Shown: in pieces, positions 8,500 through 17,813 of the stretch | Layout: the number at the start of each line of letters is the position of its first letter | How positions within the stretch are numbered: position 1 is the first letter of the stretch | Source of the DNA: Microbacterium sp. CBA3102 | GTDB lineage: Bacteria > Actinomycetota > Actinomycetes > Actinomycetales > Microbacteriaceae | Assembly: GCF_007954505.1 (NCBI RefSeq) | Contig: NZ_CP042412.1 | Span: 930,001-994,000 of the forward strand | Direction of reading: 5' to 3' | Length of the DNA: 64,000 nucleotides | Position numbers and translations under genes: made by a program | Notes under the pieces: generated by a model | The model's database searches: none | The model's input: the letters and a program-made list of their open reading frames with translations, nothing else | What the model was told of the DNA's origin: nothing

Positions 8500-9927
8500 T
8501 CAGCCGCGCGAGGCCCACCACTCGCGGAGGCGCTGCTCCGCGACGTCGGGACCGAGCACACCCTCGTCCAGGCGCAGGTCGAGCAGGAACCGGTACGCCT
8601 CGCCCACCTCACGCCCCGGTGAGATGCCGAGCACCTCCTGGATGCGGTTTCCGTCGAGTTCCGGACGGATCGAGTCGAGCTCCTCCTGCTCACGGAGGGC
8701 GACGATGCGCGATTCGATGTCGTCGTACGCAGCCGCCAGGCGACCGGCCTTGCGCTTGTTGCGCGTGGTCACATCGGCCCGGGTCAGGATGTGCAACCGC
8801 TCGAGCAGGTCGCCCGCGTCGCGCACGTAGCGTCGCACCGCGGCATCCGTCCAGGTCCCCTCGGCATAGCCGAAGAAGCGCAGGTGCAGCTCGATGAGGG
8901 TCGCGACGGCGTCGGTCGTGGCGGTGTCGAAGCGCAGAGCCTGCAGCCGCTTGCGGGCCATGCGCGCCCCGACCACGTCGTGGTGATGGAAGGTCACCAC
9001 TCCCCCGGCCTCGAGCTTGCGGGTGCGAGGCTTGCCGATGTCGTGCAGCAGGGCGGCGATGCGCAGCGGCACATCGGGGGCGGCACCGGGGTGCCGGGAG
9101 TGCTCGAGCTCGATCGCCTGACGGAGCACGGTGAGCGAGTGCTCGTAGACGTCCTTGTGATGATGGTGCTCATCGACCTCGAGGCGCAGCGCGGTGACCT
9201 CGGGGAGGAACTCGTCGATCAGGCCGGTGTCGACCAGCACGCGGATGCCGCGCACCGGATCGTCCGTCTGCATGAGGCGCACGAGCTCGGACTGGATGCG
9301 CTCGGGGCTCACGATCGTCAGGGTCTCGCGCAGCGCGGCGATCGCCTCGGTGGTGGCCTCGTCGACGCGGAAGCCGAGCTGGGCGCTGAAACGAGCCGCC
9401 CGCAGCATCCGCAACGGGTCGTCGCCGAACGAGATCTTCGGGTCGGCGGGGGTGCGCAGAACACCGGCGATGAGGTCTTCCACTCCGCCGGTCGGGTCGA
9501 CGAGCTTCACAGCCGGCACCTGGAGCGCCATCGAGTTGACTGTGAAGTCGCGGCGCACGAGGTCGCCGTCGATCGTGTCGCCGAACTCGACCGTGGGCTT
9601 GCGGGTCACGCCGTCGTAGCTGTCGGCGCGATACGTCGTGATCTCGACCTGCTCGCCCTGCACGCGCGCACCGATCGTGCCGAACTCGCGGCCGATGTCC
9701 CAGCGGGCGGTCGAGATCGGTGTGACGATCGCCAGGATGTCGTCGGGCGACGCGTCCGTGGTGAAGTCGAGATCGTGCGTCTCCCGACCGAGCAGCGCAT
9801 CGCGCACCGGACCACCGACCACGGCCAATTCGTAGCCCGCGCTCTCGAACGCCCTCGCGAGGGTGCCGACGACCGGATTCTCGGCGAGCGCACCGAGACG
9901 AGCGAGGCCGTCAGCCATGTTGAGCAT
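8500..9927 (-). CDS. cca: CCA tRNA nucleotidyltransferase
   Basis: Adds or repairs the 3' CCA of tRNAs. 475 residues: the polymerase-beta-like head has VVGGPVRDALLGRETHDLDF (about residues 36-55, with metal-binding DLD), then RRDFTVNSMAL, the RNA-binding module DPLRMLRAARFSAQLGF, and an HD domain with LLHDIGKPRTR (about 285-295). In actinobacteria this gene normally borders the DUF6049-murJ block; here about 22 kb of other genes lie between. The start at 9927 lacks a strong ribosome-binding site and an in-frame ATG three codons on (9918) is an alternative. Confidence 0.93.
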   Translation of the reverse strand: MLNMADGLARLGALAENPVVGTLARAFESAGYELAVVGGPVRDALLGRETHDLDFTTDASPDDILAIVTPISTARWDIGREFGTIGARVQGEQVEITTYRADSYDGVTRKPTVEFGDTIDGDLVRRDFTVNSMALQVPAVKLVDPTGGVEDLIAGVLRTPADPKISFGDDPLRMLRAARFSAQLGFRVDEATTEAIAALRETLTIVSPERIQSELVRLMQTDDPVRGIRVLVDTGLIDEFLPEVTALRLEVDEHHHHKDVYEHSLTVLRQAIELEHSRHPGAAPDVPLRIAALLHDIGKPRTRKLEAGGVVTFHHHDVVGARMARKRLQALRFDTATTDAVATLIELHLRFFGYAEGTWTDAAVRRYVRDAGDLLERLHILTRADVTTRNKRKAGRLAAAYDDIESRIVALREQEELDSIRPELDGNRIQEVLGISPGREVGEAYRFLLDLRLDEGVLGPDVAEQRLREWWASRG

Positions 9928-9988
9928 GGGTTCCAGCGTACCGGGGTGGGTGGGCGCATCCAGGTGGTTCCGGTGCGGTCGCCCCGCG

Positions 9989-11386
9989 CTACTGCACCGC
10001 GAACCACCCCAGCGCCTGTCCGTAGATCGGAAGCGTCACGACCGCGACGAGCTCGATCACCGCCACCGTCCCCACCACGACCCACGCCCCGATGATGAGC
10101 GGGCGTCGCCGATCCGTGCTCTGGCGCCGCTGCCAGGTCGCGATGACCACGAGCACCAGCGCCACGGGCGGCAACGGGCTCGCGAGGATCGCCAGCGCCG
10201 CGAACACCCGCCACGGATCCGATTCCCCTCGCATTTCGACCTTCTCCAACCGCGCTATCTGAGCCAGGAGGCTCGATCGTGCGACGGCGAACAGCGGGGA
10301 CGAGACTCGTCCTCGGCCGCGAGGCAACACGAGCGCCGCGACGATCACGACCGGCGGAAGCGCGATCAGCAGCCCATACGTCAGCCCGGTGAGGTACCGG
10401 CTCTGATCCTCGCCGGTGGCGAACCGCATCGCCGTGGTGGCGCCCTCGAGCACGACGACGACCGTGACCAGCGCCGGCGGCACCAGCACGATCACCGTGT
10501 CCAGGATCTTCGCCTGGAGCACGGAGGGGATCATCTGGGCGGCGGTGCCCAACGCGAACACCGACAGCGCCGTGGCGAAGAACGCATACGCGGCCGTCAA
10601 CCCCGCGTGCCCGATCATCCCGTGGACGAGAGCCGACCCGGCGCCGATCACCACGACGCCGGCAACGACCCCCTGGATGACGAGGGACCGCTTCGGGGAT
10701 TGGTCTGCCCGGCCCGGTATGCGCGACACCGCCGCGCGCGTCCGTTCGATCGCCTCTGCGGTCCGCGTCGAGGCGAGGCTCAGCCTCACGGCTTCGAGGT
10801 CCGCCTGCGTCGCCGCATCCGCAGCGATCAGCAGCGCCAGCACTGCGCCGGCGGGGACGCCGAACATCTCCACCACATCGAGAGAGTTCACGGTGACGTT
10901 GGCGACGGCCGCGTTCACGAAGGTCGAGAGGGCGACGAATGCGGAGGCCATCGCCACCACCGCCGCCATTCGTCCCCAGAACTGCCGATGCGCGACGGCA
11001 TCCTCCGGCTCGACGTTCTCGTGGTCCCGGGGCATCCGGAGGAGAACCTGGAGGGCGATCGACGAGGGGAGCAGAAGCAGCAGTGCGGCACCTCCCTGCT
11101 GCCCGTCGAGCGTCGCCGGGGAGACCACCGAGACGGCCGTCTGCTGGGCTTCGGCAGCCGTCCTCGTCAACCGCGCCAAGAGCACCTGCACGCCCACCAG
11201 GAGGGAGCCGACGAGCGCTGCCACGCCGACAGCCCGCCGAAGGGAGCGAGCGTACTTCGTCTCCGCCGCGACCACGGCCTCGCCACGGACGGGGTCGCTC
11301 CTCACCTCCGCCGGTGCTTCGACTGTCGATGCGAAGAGACGATGCAGCACCCCTCCGAACCCGCTCCTGTCATCCCGGTCCGCCAT
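9989..11386 (-). CDS. Polytopic membrane protein of unknown function
   Basis: 465 residues with a cytoplasmic N-terminus of about 45 residues and roughly ten hydrophobic segments spread to the C-terminus (for example GVAALVGSLLVGVQVLL, MAAVVAMASAFVALSTFV and IIGAWVVVGTVAVIELVAV). A charged, helix-forming stretch (about residues 205-255) splits the membrane segments into two groups. I recognise no transporter or enzyme motif. The ATG at 11386 was chosen because GGGAGGGG precedes it; a longer in-frame form would add 29 arginine-rich residues without support. It stands alone, divergent from the metallophosphatase. Confidence 0.75.
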   Translation of the reverse strand: MADRDDRSGFGGVLHRLFASTVEAPAEVRSDPVRGEAVVAAETKYARSLRRAVGVAALVGSLLVGVQVLLARLTRTAAEAQQTAVSVVSPATLDGQQGGAALLLLLPSSIALQVLLRMPRDHENVEPEDAVAHRQFWGRMAAVVAMASAFVALSTFVNAAVANVTVNSLDVVEMFGVPAGAVLALLIAADAATQADLEAVRLSLASTRTAEAIERTRAAVSRIPGRADQSPKRSLVIQGVVAGVVVIGAGSALVHGMIGHAGLTAAYAFFATALSVFALGTAAQMIPSVLQAKILDTVIVLVPPALVTVVVVLEGATTAMRFATGEDQSRYLTGLTYGLLIALPPVVIVAALVLPRGRGRVSSPLFAVARSSLLAQIARLEKVEMRGESDPWRVFAALAILASPLPPVALVLVVIATWQRRQSTDRRRPLIIGAWVVVGTVAVIELVAVVTLPIYGQALGWFAVQ

Positions 11387-11675
11387 GACACACCCCTCCC
11401 TGGTTGCCCGCTCCGCGAACCATATCGAAGGCCCGCACCGATCGATCCCAGGCGCTCGGCTCCGCGGCGCCAAGATATCGGCTTCGAATCAGCCGCCGGG
11501 GTGCGCGCAACCGCGGCCGAACGAGGGTGCGGCGCGTGTCGCGACAGCCGTTCACCTTCCGGTCTCCGCGGGGTCAGGCTCCGGCCATCCGTCTTCGGTG
11601 GAGTGGATGGGCCCCGTGCGGCTGAGCACGGAACCCCCATCCACGAAGGACTGACATGACCTCCCCCACCCTACG

Positions 11676-14201
11676 GTGCGGTGGCGACGTCACGGACTCA
11701 CCTCCGTCGCGCTCCTCGCCCTGCTCGGCGGCGCCGTCGTCGCCCCCGCGGCCCTCGCCGCACCCGATCCCGAGGTTCCGACCGGCTCGCTGATCACCGG
11801 AGACACCGCCTGGCACTATCTCGACGACGGCTCCGATCCCTCGCCCGCTCCCGCGGCGCTCCGCGACTGGACGCTGCCCGCCTATGACGACAGCGCATGG
11901 AAGACGGCCCCGGGCTCCTTCGGCGCAAAACGCGGCGAGCTCGCCCCGGTCGGCCCGCAGACGCCCCGAACACTCCTGAACCACTACCTCGACGACACCC
12001 AGGCTCCGACCGTGCCGACGTACTTCTTCCGCACGACCTTCGAGCTCGAGGCGGGTGTGGCGGAGAAGGTCGCCGTCCTGCAGAGCACGATCACCTACGA
12101 CGATGCGATCATCGTCTGGATCAACGGCGAGGAGGTCGCCCGCTACGTCGACGGCCGCATCACCGACACGACCAACGTCGAGTACGCCGGCGACAGCAAC
12201 GGCGACCCGCTGACGAGCACGTTCAGCGCCGAAGGCGACCTGCTCCACGACGGCACCAACACCATCGCCGTCTCCCTCTTCCAGGATCGCGAGACCAGCT
12301 CCGACATCTACTTCGACATGTCGTCGCTCACGCTCGTGGAGGCGTCCGACCCCGGCACGCCCGTGATCGCCCCGCCGACCCGCGTCATCCTGACACCGAC
12401 CGAGCAGCCCGAGGTCTCCCAGGCCTTCTCGTGGCTGGCGGGCGATGCCTCGCACACGGTCGGGCAGGTAGAGATCGCCCCGGCCGCCGGCGGCGAGACC
12501 CGCACGATCGACGCGTACGACGCCGGCGTCGTGAACGGCAACCCGAACAAGCACTTCTCGGCGACCGTGACCGGCCTCACCGCCGCCACCGAGTACCGCT
12601 ACCGCGTCGGTCTTCCCGGCAGCTGGAGCGAGTGGTTCACCTTCCGTACCGCGGATCCTTCGGCGACCGACTTCCAGTTCATCTACTACGGCGACGCCCA
12701 GATCGGCCTCGACACCACGTGGCCGAGTGTCGTGAAGCAGGCCGAGGCCAACGCTCCCCGGTCGATCGGCTCGGTGCACGCAGGCGACCTGATCAACACC
12801 TCGAGCAACGAGAACGAGTGGGTCAACTGGTTCAAGGGCATGAAGGACTCGGCGGTCCGCACCAACGTGATGGCAGCCCCCGGCAACCACGAGTACTCCG
12901 GCGACAAGCTCCTCACCGCCTGGAAGGCAGCCTTCGAATACCCGCACAACAACCCGTCGACCAGCTCGATCGGTGAGCTGGCAGACCTCGCGAAGGGCGA
13001 CTCGGAGGTCGCGCAGCAGTACCGCGCGTTCTTCGACCACTGGAGCTCATTCGCTGCCGAGACCGCGTACTACACCGACTACCAGGGCGTGCGCTTCATC
13101 ACGCTGAACGCGACACGCGACACCACTTTCCTCACGCCGGCCGGACTCCCCTCCTGCAGCGGCGCGGAGTGCCCATCCACGCAGATCGGCGTGCTCTGGA
13201 CCCGCTTCCAGGGCGCATGGCTCGACCTGCTGCTGCAGAACAGCCCGTCGAAGTGGAACGTCGTCACCTTCCACCAGCCGGTGTTCTCCGCATCGGCGGG
13301 CCGTGACGAGCCGGTGCTGCGCGCGGAGTGGCTGCCGGTCTTCCAGCGCAACGACATCGACCTGGTACTCATGGGCCACGACCACACCTACGCCCGCGGC
13401 TTTGTGAACACGGACGCGACCGAGACCCCCGGCCTCACCACGGGTCCCGTCTACGTCGTGTCGAACTCGGGCGCGAAGCACTACGACCTGGAATCCGCCG
13501 AGAAGAACGTCTGGACCAACAACGGCGCCACCCAGGTGCTGCGTGGTCAGGACGTGACGACGTACCAGGTGATCGACGTCTCGAAGAACCAGCTCGTCTA
13601 CCGCTCCTACCTCGCGGAGAAGCAGCCGGGAGCCACGACCGACCTCCCCGTCGGCGCCGTCTACGACACGTTCACCGTGACGAAGTCGGACGCCGGCGAG
13701 AAGTGGGTCACCGAGGAGGGCGTCACACCCCCGGTCACGCCGGAGCCCGAGGTTCCGGCCAAGATCGAGCTCGGCGCGGCCGCGGTGAAGGCCGGGGGCA
13801 CCGTCACGGTCGCGGGCAGCGGCTTCGCGGAGGGCGCCGAGCTTCGCCTCGAGCTCCGCTCTGACCCGGTGCAGCTGGGCACCGCGACCGCCGGTGCGAA
13901 CGGCTCGTTCCAGCGGACGGTCACGATCCCCGCGAACACTCCGGCCGGCGCACACACCCTCGCCGTCATCCTGCCCGATGGCACGGAGGTCACCGCGGCA
14001 CTCACCGTCGCTGCGGTCTCCGGCGGAGGGGCAGTGACCCCGGGCGCGGGGAGCTCGACCGCGGACGACCTGGCCGCGACCGGCGCCGACAGCACGCCGT
14101 ACATCGTCGCAGCCGTCGTGCTCCTGGCAGCAGGCGTCGGCCTGTTCGCAATGCGCCGTCGTCGGCAGCACACCCCGGCGGATACGACCGAAGCGGACTG
14201 A
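11676..14201 (+). CDS. Wall-anchored metallophosphatase with FN3-like domain; 5' end probably frameshifted
   Basis: About 841 residues: Sec signal peptide (SVALLALLGGAVVAPAALA), a beta-rich N-terminal domain (about 30-220), an FN3/purple-acid-phosphatase-like domain (about 230-325) and a calcineurin-type phosphoesterase with metal ligands in YYGDAQ, HAGDLIN, PGNHEYSG, VTFHQP and MGHDHTYARG (about 335-575). An Ig-like repeat and the sorting tail LAATG, hydrophobic helix, MRRRRQ follow, predicting sortase (class E-like) anchoring. The only in-frame start is GTG 11676 without a ribosome-binding site. An ATG at 11656 has a well-spaced GAAGGA but is one base out of frame; one extra C in the C5 run at 11663-11667 would join them. 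Substrate unknown. Confidence 0.85.
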   Translation: MRWRRHGLTSVALLALLGGAVVAPAALAAPDPEVPTGSLITGDTAWHYLDDGSDPSPAPAALRDWTLPAYDDSAWKTAPGSFGAKRGELAPVGPQTPRTLLNHYLDDTQAPTVPTYFFRTTFELEAGVAEKVAVLQSTITYDDAIIVWINGEEVARYVDGRITDTTNVEYAGDSNGDPLTSTFSAEGDLLHDGTNTIAVSLFQDRETSSDIYFDMSSLTLVEASDPGTPVIAPPTRVILTPTEQPEVSQAFSWLAGDASHTVGQVEIAPAAGGETRTIDAYDAGVVNGNPNKHFSATVTGLTAATEYRYRVGLPGSWSEWFTFRTADPSATDFQFIYYGDAQIGLDTTWPSVVKQAEANAPRSIGSVHAGDLINTSSNENEWVNWFKGMKDSAVRTNVMAAPGNHEYSGDKLLTAWKAAFEYPHNNPSTSSIGELADLAKGDSEVAQQYRAFFDHWSSFAAETAYYTDYQGVRFITLNATRDTTFLTPAGLPSCSGAECPSTQIGVLWTRFQGAWLDLLLQNSPSKWNVVTFHQPVFSASAGRDEPVLRAEWLPVFQRNDIDLVLMGHDHTYARGFVNTDATETPGLTTGPVYVVSNSGAKHYDLESAEKNVWTNNGATQVLRGQDVTTYQVIDVSKNQLVYRSYLAEKQPGATTDLPVGAVYDTFTVTKSDAGEKWVTEEGVTPPVTPEPEVPAKIELGAAAVKAGGTVTVAGSGFAEGAELRLELRSDPVQLGTATAGANGSFQRTVTIPANTPAGAHTLAVILPDGTEVTAALTVAAVSGGGAVTPGAGSSTADDLAATGADSTPYIVAAVVLLAAGVGLFAMRRRRQHTPADTTEAD

Positions 14202-14218
14202 TCCGCGATCGTCATCAC

Positions 14219-14254
14219 AGGACGCCGTTCGGGCTTCGGCCTGGACGGCGTCCT
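14219..14254 (+). terminator. Rho-independent-like hairpin after the metallophosphatase
   Basis: AGGACGCCG at 14219-14227 pairs with CGGCGTCCT at 14246-14254; the loop itself contains a smaller stem. It lies 17 bases past the stop and is followed by CGTTGG, a weak U-tract. Confidence 0.55.
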
Positions 14255-14428
14255 CGTTGGTGGCGCTGCTCCCGCGCGCGGATGCCGAAACCGGGACCGT
14301 CTCGCGCTCCGGTGGCAGGTCGGCTCGAGACACGCCGCAACGACCGCGTCCGGTCTCCGTTTTGGTCCCGGCGGCTCGGCGCACTGGGATAACCTTCACC
14401 CGAGTCCGTCCCCGGTGAAGGAGAGCCC

Positions 14429-15454
14429 GTGCCCACGAACGATGTGATGGCCGACGAAACCGATCGGATCGTCGCCGCGGCCCTGCAGGTGAACGGCCGT
14501 GCGTCGTGGGGGGAGATCGGCCGCGTGGTCGATCTGCCGGAACGCACCGTCGCCCGCCGTGGGCAGCGACTGCTCGACCGCGGACTGGTGCGGGTCTCCA
14601 CCTATGTCGACCCCGCCAGAGTGCTCCACGCCCGCGCGGTGCTGTTCCGCATCACGACCGAGCCGCACGCGCTCTGGCATGTGGCACGCACGCTGGCACG
14701 ACGGTCGGACGCCTCCTCCGTCTCGGTGCTCGAAGGCAGCAGCGACATCGCCGGAATGCTGCTCCCCCACGACGACGCCTCGATCCGCGAGCTGCTCTTC
14801 ACCGACTTCCCCGAGCTCGAGGGCATCGACTCGATCAACGTGACGACGGTGCTGAAGTTCTTCCGCTCGGGGCACGATTGGCGCGCGGGAGTGCTCACCG
14901 ACGAACAGGCCCGCATGCTCGACGAGTCGTCCGGCTCCGAGGTCGACCCCGCCGATTCCCTGAGCGCGGACGAGGAAGCACTGATCCGCCTGCTGCTGAA
15001 AGACGGTCGGATGCCGGTCGCGCAGCTCGCCCGGTCACTGGGACTGAACGTCACCACCACCCGGAGACGGATGGAGTCCCTGAGCCGTCGCGGCCTCATG
15101 CATCCCCGCACCGAGGTGGTGCCGAGCCTGTTCGGCCTCGGTTTGGAGGCTCTGGTGTGGCTCCGCGTCCCGATGGCGCGCCTCGAGAAGGTGGGAGCGG
15201 CTCTCGCCGCCGCGCCGGAGGTGAAGTTCATCGCCGCCACCACGGGGACCTCGCAGCTGCTCGCCAATGTGCTCGTCAAGGATGCGGATGCGTTCTACGA
15301 GTTCCTCACCGGGCCGGCCGTGGCGGGGCACGACGGACTCGAGGTCGTCGAGTCGCTGGTGGTGATCACTCCGGTGCTGCGCGGGTCCCTGATCGTCGAC
15401 GAGGCACCCGCCGCGCTGGCCAATGACATGCCCACGGGCGCGATTCGCCTCTAG
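14429..15454 (+). CDS. Double Lrp/AsnC-family transcriptional regulator
   Basis: 341 residues made of two consecutive AsnC-like units. Unit 1 has an HTH at about 15-60 (ASWGEIGRVVDLPERTVARRGQRLLDRGL read in parts) and a ligand-binding RAM-like domain to about 140. Unit 2 has HTH LIRLLLKDGRMPVAQLARSLGLNVTTTRRRMESLSRRG (in parts, about 185-222) and a second RAM domain (LEALVWLRVPMARLEKVG onward). Such fused duplicates occur in actinobacteria beside amino acid or amine catabolic genes. Start GTG 14429 follows GAAGGAG. It precedes the PuuC/PuuD operon in the same direction and is its likely regulator. Confidence 0.85.
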   Translation: MPTNDVMADETDRIVAAALQVNGRASWGEIGRVVDLPERTVARRGQRLLDRGLVRVSTYVDPARVLHARAVLFRITTEPHALWHVARTLARRSDASSVSVLEGSSDIAGMLLPHDDASIRELLFTDFPELEGIDSINVTTVLKFFRSGHDWRAGVLTDEQARMLDESSGSEVDPADSLSADEEALIRLLLKDGRMPVAQLARSLGLNVTTTRRRMESLSRRGLMHPRTEVVPSLFGLGLEALVWLRVPMARLEKVGAALAAAPEVKFIAATTGTSQLLANVLVKDADAFYEFLTGPAVAGHDGLEVVESLVVITPVLRGSLIVDEAPAALANDMPTGAIRL

Positions 15455-15463
15455 GCCGATTCT

Positions 15464-15479
15464 GTTACTGACATGTAAC
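15464..15479 (+). promoter_or_regulatory. Candidate operator GTTAC-N6-GTAAC upstream of the polyamine operon
   Basis: A small inverted repeat, GTTAC (15464-15468) and GTAAC (15475-15479), lies ten bases after the regulator gene and 90 bases before the ALDH start. AsnC-family proteins often bind such short dyads. A TTGACC at 15506 and TATCCT at 15532 nearby could be promoter elements, but their 20-base spacing is long. Confidence 0.35.
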
Positions 15480-15535
15480 GAAATGGCGAGATCGGTCTCT
15501 ATCGCTTGACCTAGTGGCGAAATAGGGCGAGTATC

Positions 15536-15562
15536 CTCTCCAGGGCCATCACCCCTGGAGAG
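15536..15562 (+). promoter_or_regulatory. Leader hairpin covering the ALDH ribosome-binding site
   Basis: CTCTCCAGG (15536-15544) pairs with CCTGGAGAG (15554-15562). The right arm contains the GGAGAGG ribosome-binding site of the gene starting at GTG 15570, so the fold would hide it. This could be translational control or a protein-binding dyad at the transcript start; sequence alone does not decide. Confidence 0.5.
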
Positions 15563-15569
15563 GACGACC

Positions 15570-17060
15570 GTGTTCACGGCTACTGGAGACGACTGGGCGG
15601 ATCGCGCGGCGACGCTGCCCCTGCACACGCGCATGTTCATCGACGGCGCGTGGGAGGAGGGCTCGGCCGAGCCCCTGTCTCCCGTGAGCCCCCGCGACGG
15701 TCGCGCGCTTCCGCAGATCAGCGCCGCCTCGCCGGCCGATGTGGACCGAGCCGTCCGCTCCGCGCGCACCGCCTTCGATTCCGGGGTCTGGTCGCGGATC
15801 GCCCCTCGTGAGCGCGGACAGCGGCTGATCGCCTTCGCGCAGAAGATCCACGACAACGCCGAAGAGCTCGCCCTCACGATCTCGCTCGAGATGGGAAAGC
15901 CCGTCCGTGAGGCTCTGCAGACCGAGCTTCGCGCCGTCGTCACCTGTTTCCGCTGGTACGGGGAGGTCGCAGACAAGATCCTCGACGAGGCCCCCGTCAC
16001 CGCGCCGAACAGTCTCGCGCTCGTCACCCGGGAGCCCGCAGGCGTCGTCGCGGCCGTGGTGCCGTGGAACTTCCCGCTGACCATGACCGCCTGGAAGCTC
16101 GCCCCGGCCCTCGCGGTCGGCAACAGCGTGGTGCTCAAGCCCGCCGAGCACACGACCTACTCGGCGCTGCGACTGGCCGAGCTCGCGCACGAGGCCGGCA
16201 TCCCCTCCGGCGTGCTCAACGTCCTCCCCGGCGCCGGACACGTCGCCGGTCGCGCTCTCGGCGAGCACCCCGATGTCGACATCGTCACCTTCACGGGATC
16301 CCCGGAGGTCGGACGGCGCTTCCTCGGCTATTCGGCGGCGTCCAACGGCAAGCGGGTCTGGCCCGAGCTCGGCGGGAAGACCGCGAGCCTGGTGCTGCCC
16401 GACGCCGACCTGGAGCGCGCGGTGCGTGCCACGGCCGACGGCTGCTTCTACAACCAGGGACAGATGTGCACGGCGTCGTCCCGCCTGCTCGTACCCCGAG
16501 CGCAGCATGATCGTGCGCTGGAGATCGCCGCCGAGGTCGCGCGGACGAGTCTGCCCGCCGACCCGTTCGACGTCACCACCTCGATGGGAGCGATCGTCAG
16601 CGAGAAGCAGCTCGCCGGCATCGCCGGTTTCGTGGAGCGCGCCCAGGCGGAAGGCGGAGAGCTCGCGGCCGGAACCCCGGAGCGTTTCGAGGCCGTCGAC
16701 GGCGGCAGTTACTTCGCCCCCGTGGTGCTCGGAGTCACACCGCAGCACGAAGTCGCCCAGCGCGAGGTCTTCGGCCCCGTCCTCTCGGTCATCGCCTATG
16801 ACGACGTGGAGGACGCCCTCGAGATCGCCAACGGCACCGAGTACGGACTCGCGGCCGCGCTGTGGAGCACCGACCTCAACGCGGTGCACACCCTGTCGCG
16901 ACGTCTGCGTGCCGGCGTCGTCTGGGTGAACTGCTTCGAGGAGGGCGACATGACGATCCCCTTCGGCGGGGTCAAGGGGTCCGGCTTCGGCCGCGACAAG
17001 AGCCTGCATGCGATCGACAAGTTCACCGATCTCAAGACCACCTGGATCGAGCTGTCATGA
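15570..17060 (+). CDS. Aldehyde dehydrogenase, PuuC-like (gamma-glutamyl-aminobutyraldehyde type)
   Basis: NAD(P)-dependent aldehyde dehydrogenase of 496 residues. The catalytic Glu is in WPELGGKTA (E266) and the catalytic Cys in NQGQMCTASSRL (C300); [22 protein letters not shown] and FTGSPEVGRRFLG form the cofactor site, and GGVKGSGFGRDKSL is the C-terminal family signature. It belongs to the PuuC/betaine-aldehyde-like branch. Its stop overlaps the start of a PuuD-type hydrolase (ATGA) and a spermidine/putrescine-type ABC importer follows, so oxidation of a polyamine-derived aldehyde is the likely job. The start codon is GTG with GGAGAGG six bases upstream. Confidence 0.88.
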   Translation: MFTATGDDWADRAATLPLHTRMFIDGAWEEGSAEPLSPVSPRDGRALPQISAASPADVDRAVRSARTAFDSGVWSRIAPRERGQRLIAFAQKIHDNAEELALTISLEMGKPVREALQTELRAVVTCFRWYGEVADKILDEAPVTAPNSLALVTREPAGVVAAVVPWNFPLTMTAWKLAPALAVGNSVVLKPAEHTTYSALRLAELAHEAGIPSGVLNVLPGAGHVAGRALGEHPDVDIVTFTGSPEVGRRFLGYSAASNGKRVWPELGGKTASLVLPDADLERAVRATADGCFYNQGQMCTASSRLLVPRAQHDRALEIAAEVARTSLPADPFDVTTSMGAIVSEKQLAGIAGFVERAQAEGGELAAGTPERFEAVDGGSYFAPVVLGVTPQHEVAQREVFGPVLSVIAYDDVEDALEIANGTEYGLAAALWSTDLNAVHTLSRRLRAGVVWVNCFEEGDMTIPFGGVKGSGFGRDKSLHAIDKFTDLKTTWIELS

Positions 17061-17813
17061 CCCGTCCGCTCATCGGCATCACGACCTGGCGTCGCTTCAT
17101 CGACACCGATCTCGGGGCGGGCCGCCCCGCACACACCCTGGGCGCCGAGTACGCCACACCCGTCGAAGCCGCCGGCGGCGCCGTCGTCCTGCTGCCCCCG
17201 ACGGCGGGCGTCAACGACGTTCTCGACCGCCTCGACGGACTCCTCCTCTCGGGGGGAGAAGACGTGCACCCGTCCCGCTACGGCGCGGAACCGCAGGAGG
17301 GCAAGTCCTACGATCCGTCGCGCGACGGGTTCGAGATCGCCCTCGCGCGGGGCGCCCGCCGACGCGGCATCCCAGTCCTCGCCGTCTGTCGCGGGCTGCA
17401 GGTGTCCAACGTCGCCTTCGGTGGCACCCTCCTCGTCGACATCCCGCACACCGAGGATCACCAGCCCGTGCGCGGAGCAGACCAGCAGCTCGCCGCCCGG
17501 CATCCGATCAGACTCGCCGACGGCAGCCGTCTCGCCGACCTCTACGGCACGCGGCACCGGATCGTGAACACCATCCACCACCAGTCCATCGCCGTCCCCC
17601 CCCGACCTGCACCCGGTCGCGTGGGCCCCGGACGGGATCGTCGAAGCCGTCGAAGCAGACGGCGACTGGCCCTTCTGGGCGGTGCAGTGGCACCCCGAGA
17701 AGATGATCGACCCCGATGAGGCCGCGGAGGAGATGCCGCTGTTCGCGGCGTTCGTCTCGGCCGCCCGCGAACGAGCAGCGGAACAACCCGCTGCGGAGAA
17801 AGGAACACGATGA
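17057..17813 (+). pseudogene. Gamma-glutamyl-GABA hydrolase (PuuD, peptidase C26), single-base frameshift
   Basis: Class I glutamine-amidotransferase-like hydrolase that would free GABA from its gamma-glutamyl form. The nucleophile Cys is at residue 111 (LAVCRGLQVSNVAFGG) and the oxyanion region is LLLSGGEDVHPSRYG. At the C8 run 17596-17603 the frame shifts. With seven Cs it would read on as VPPDLHPVAWAPDG and WAVQWHPEKMIDPDEA, which restores the catalytic His and Glu, and would stop at 17813, overlapping the next ATG as ATGA. As given, the protein ends in unrelated arginine-rich sequence and lacks its catalytic His. The operon fit suggests a homopolymer sequencing error or a very recent mutation. 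Confidence 0.85.
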
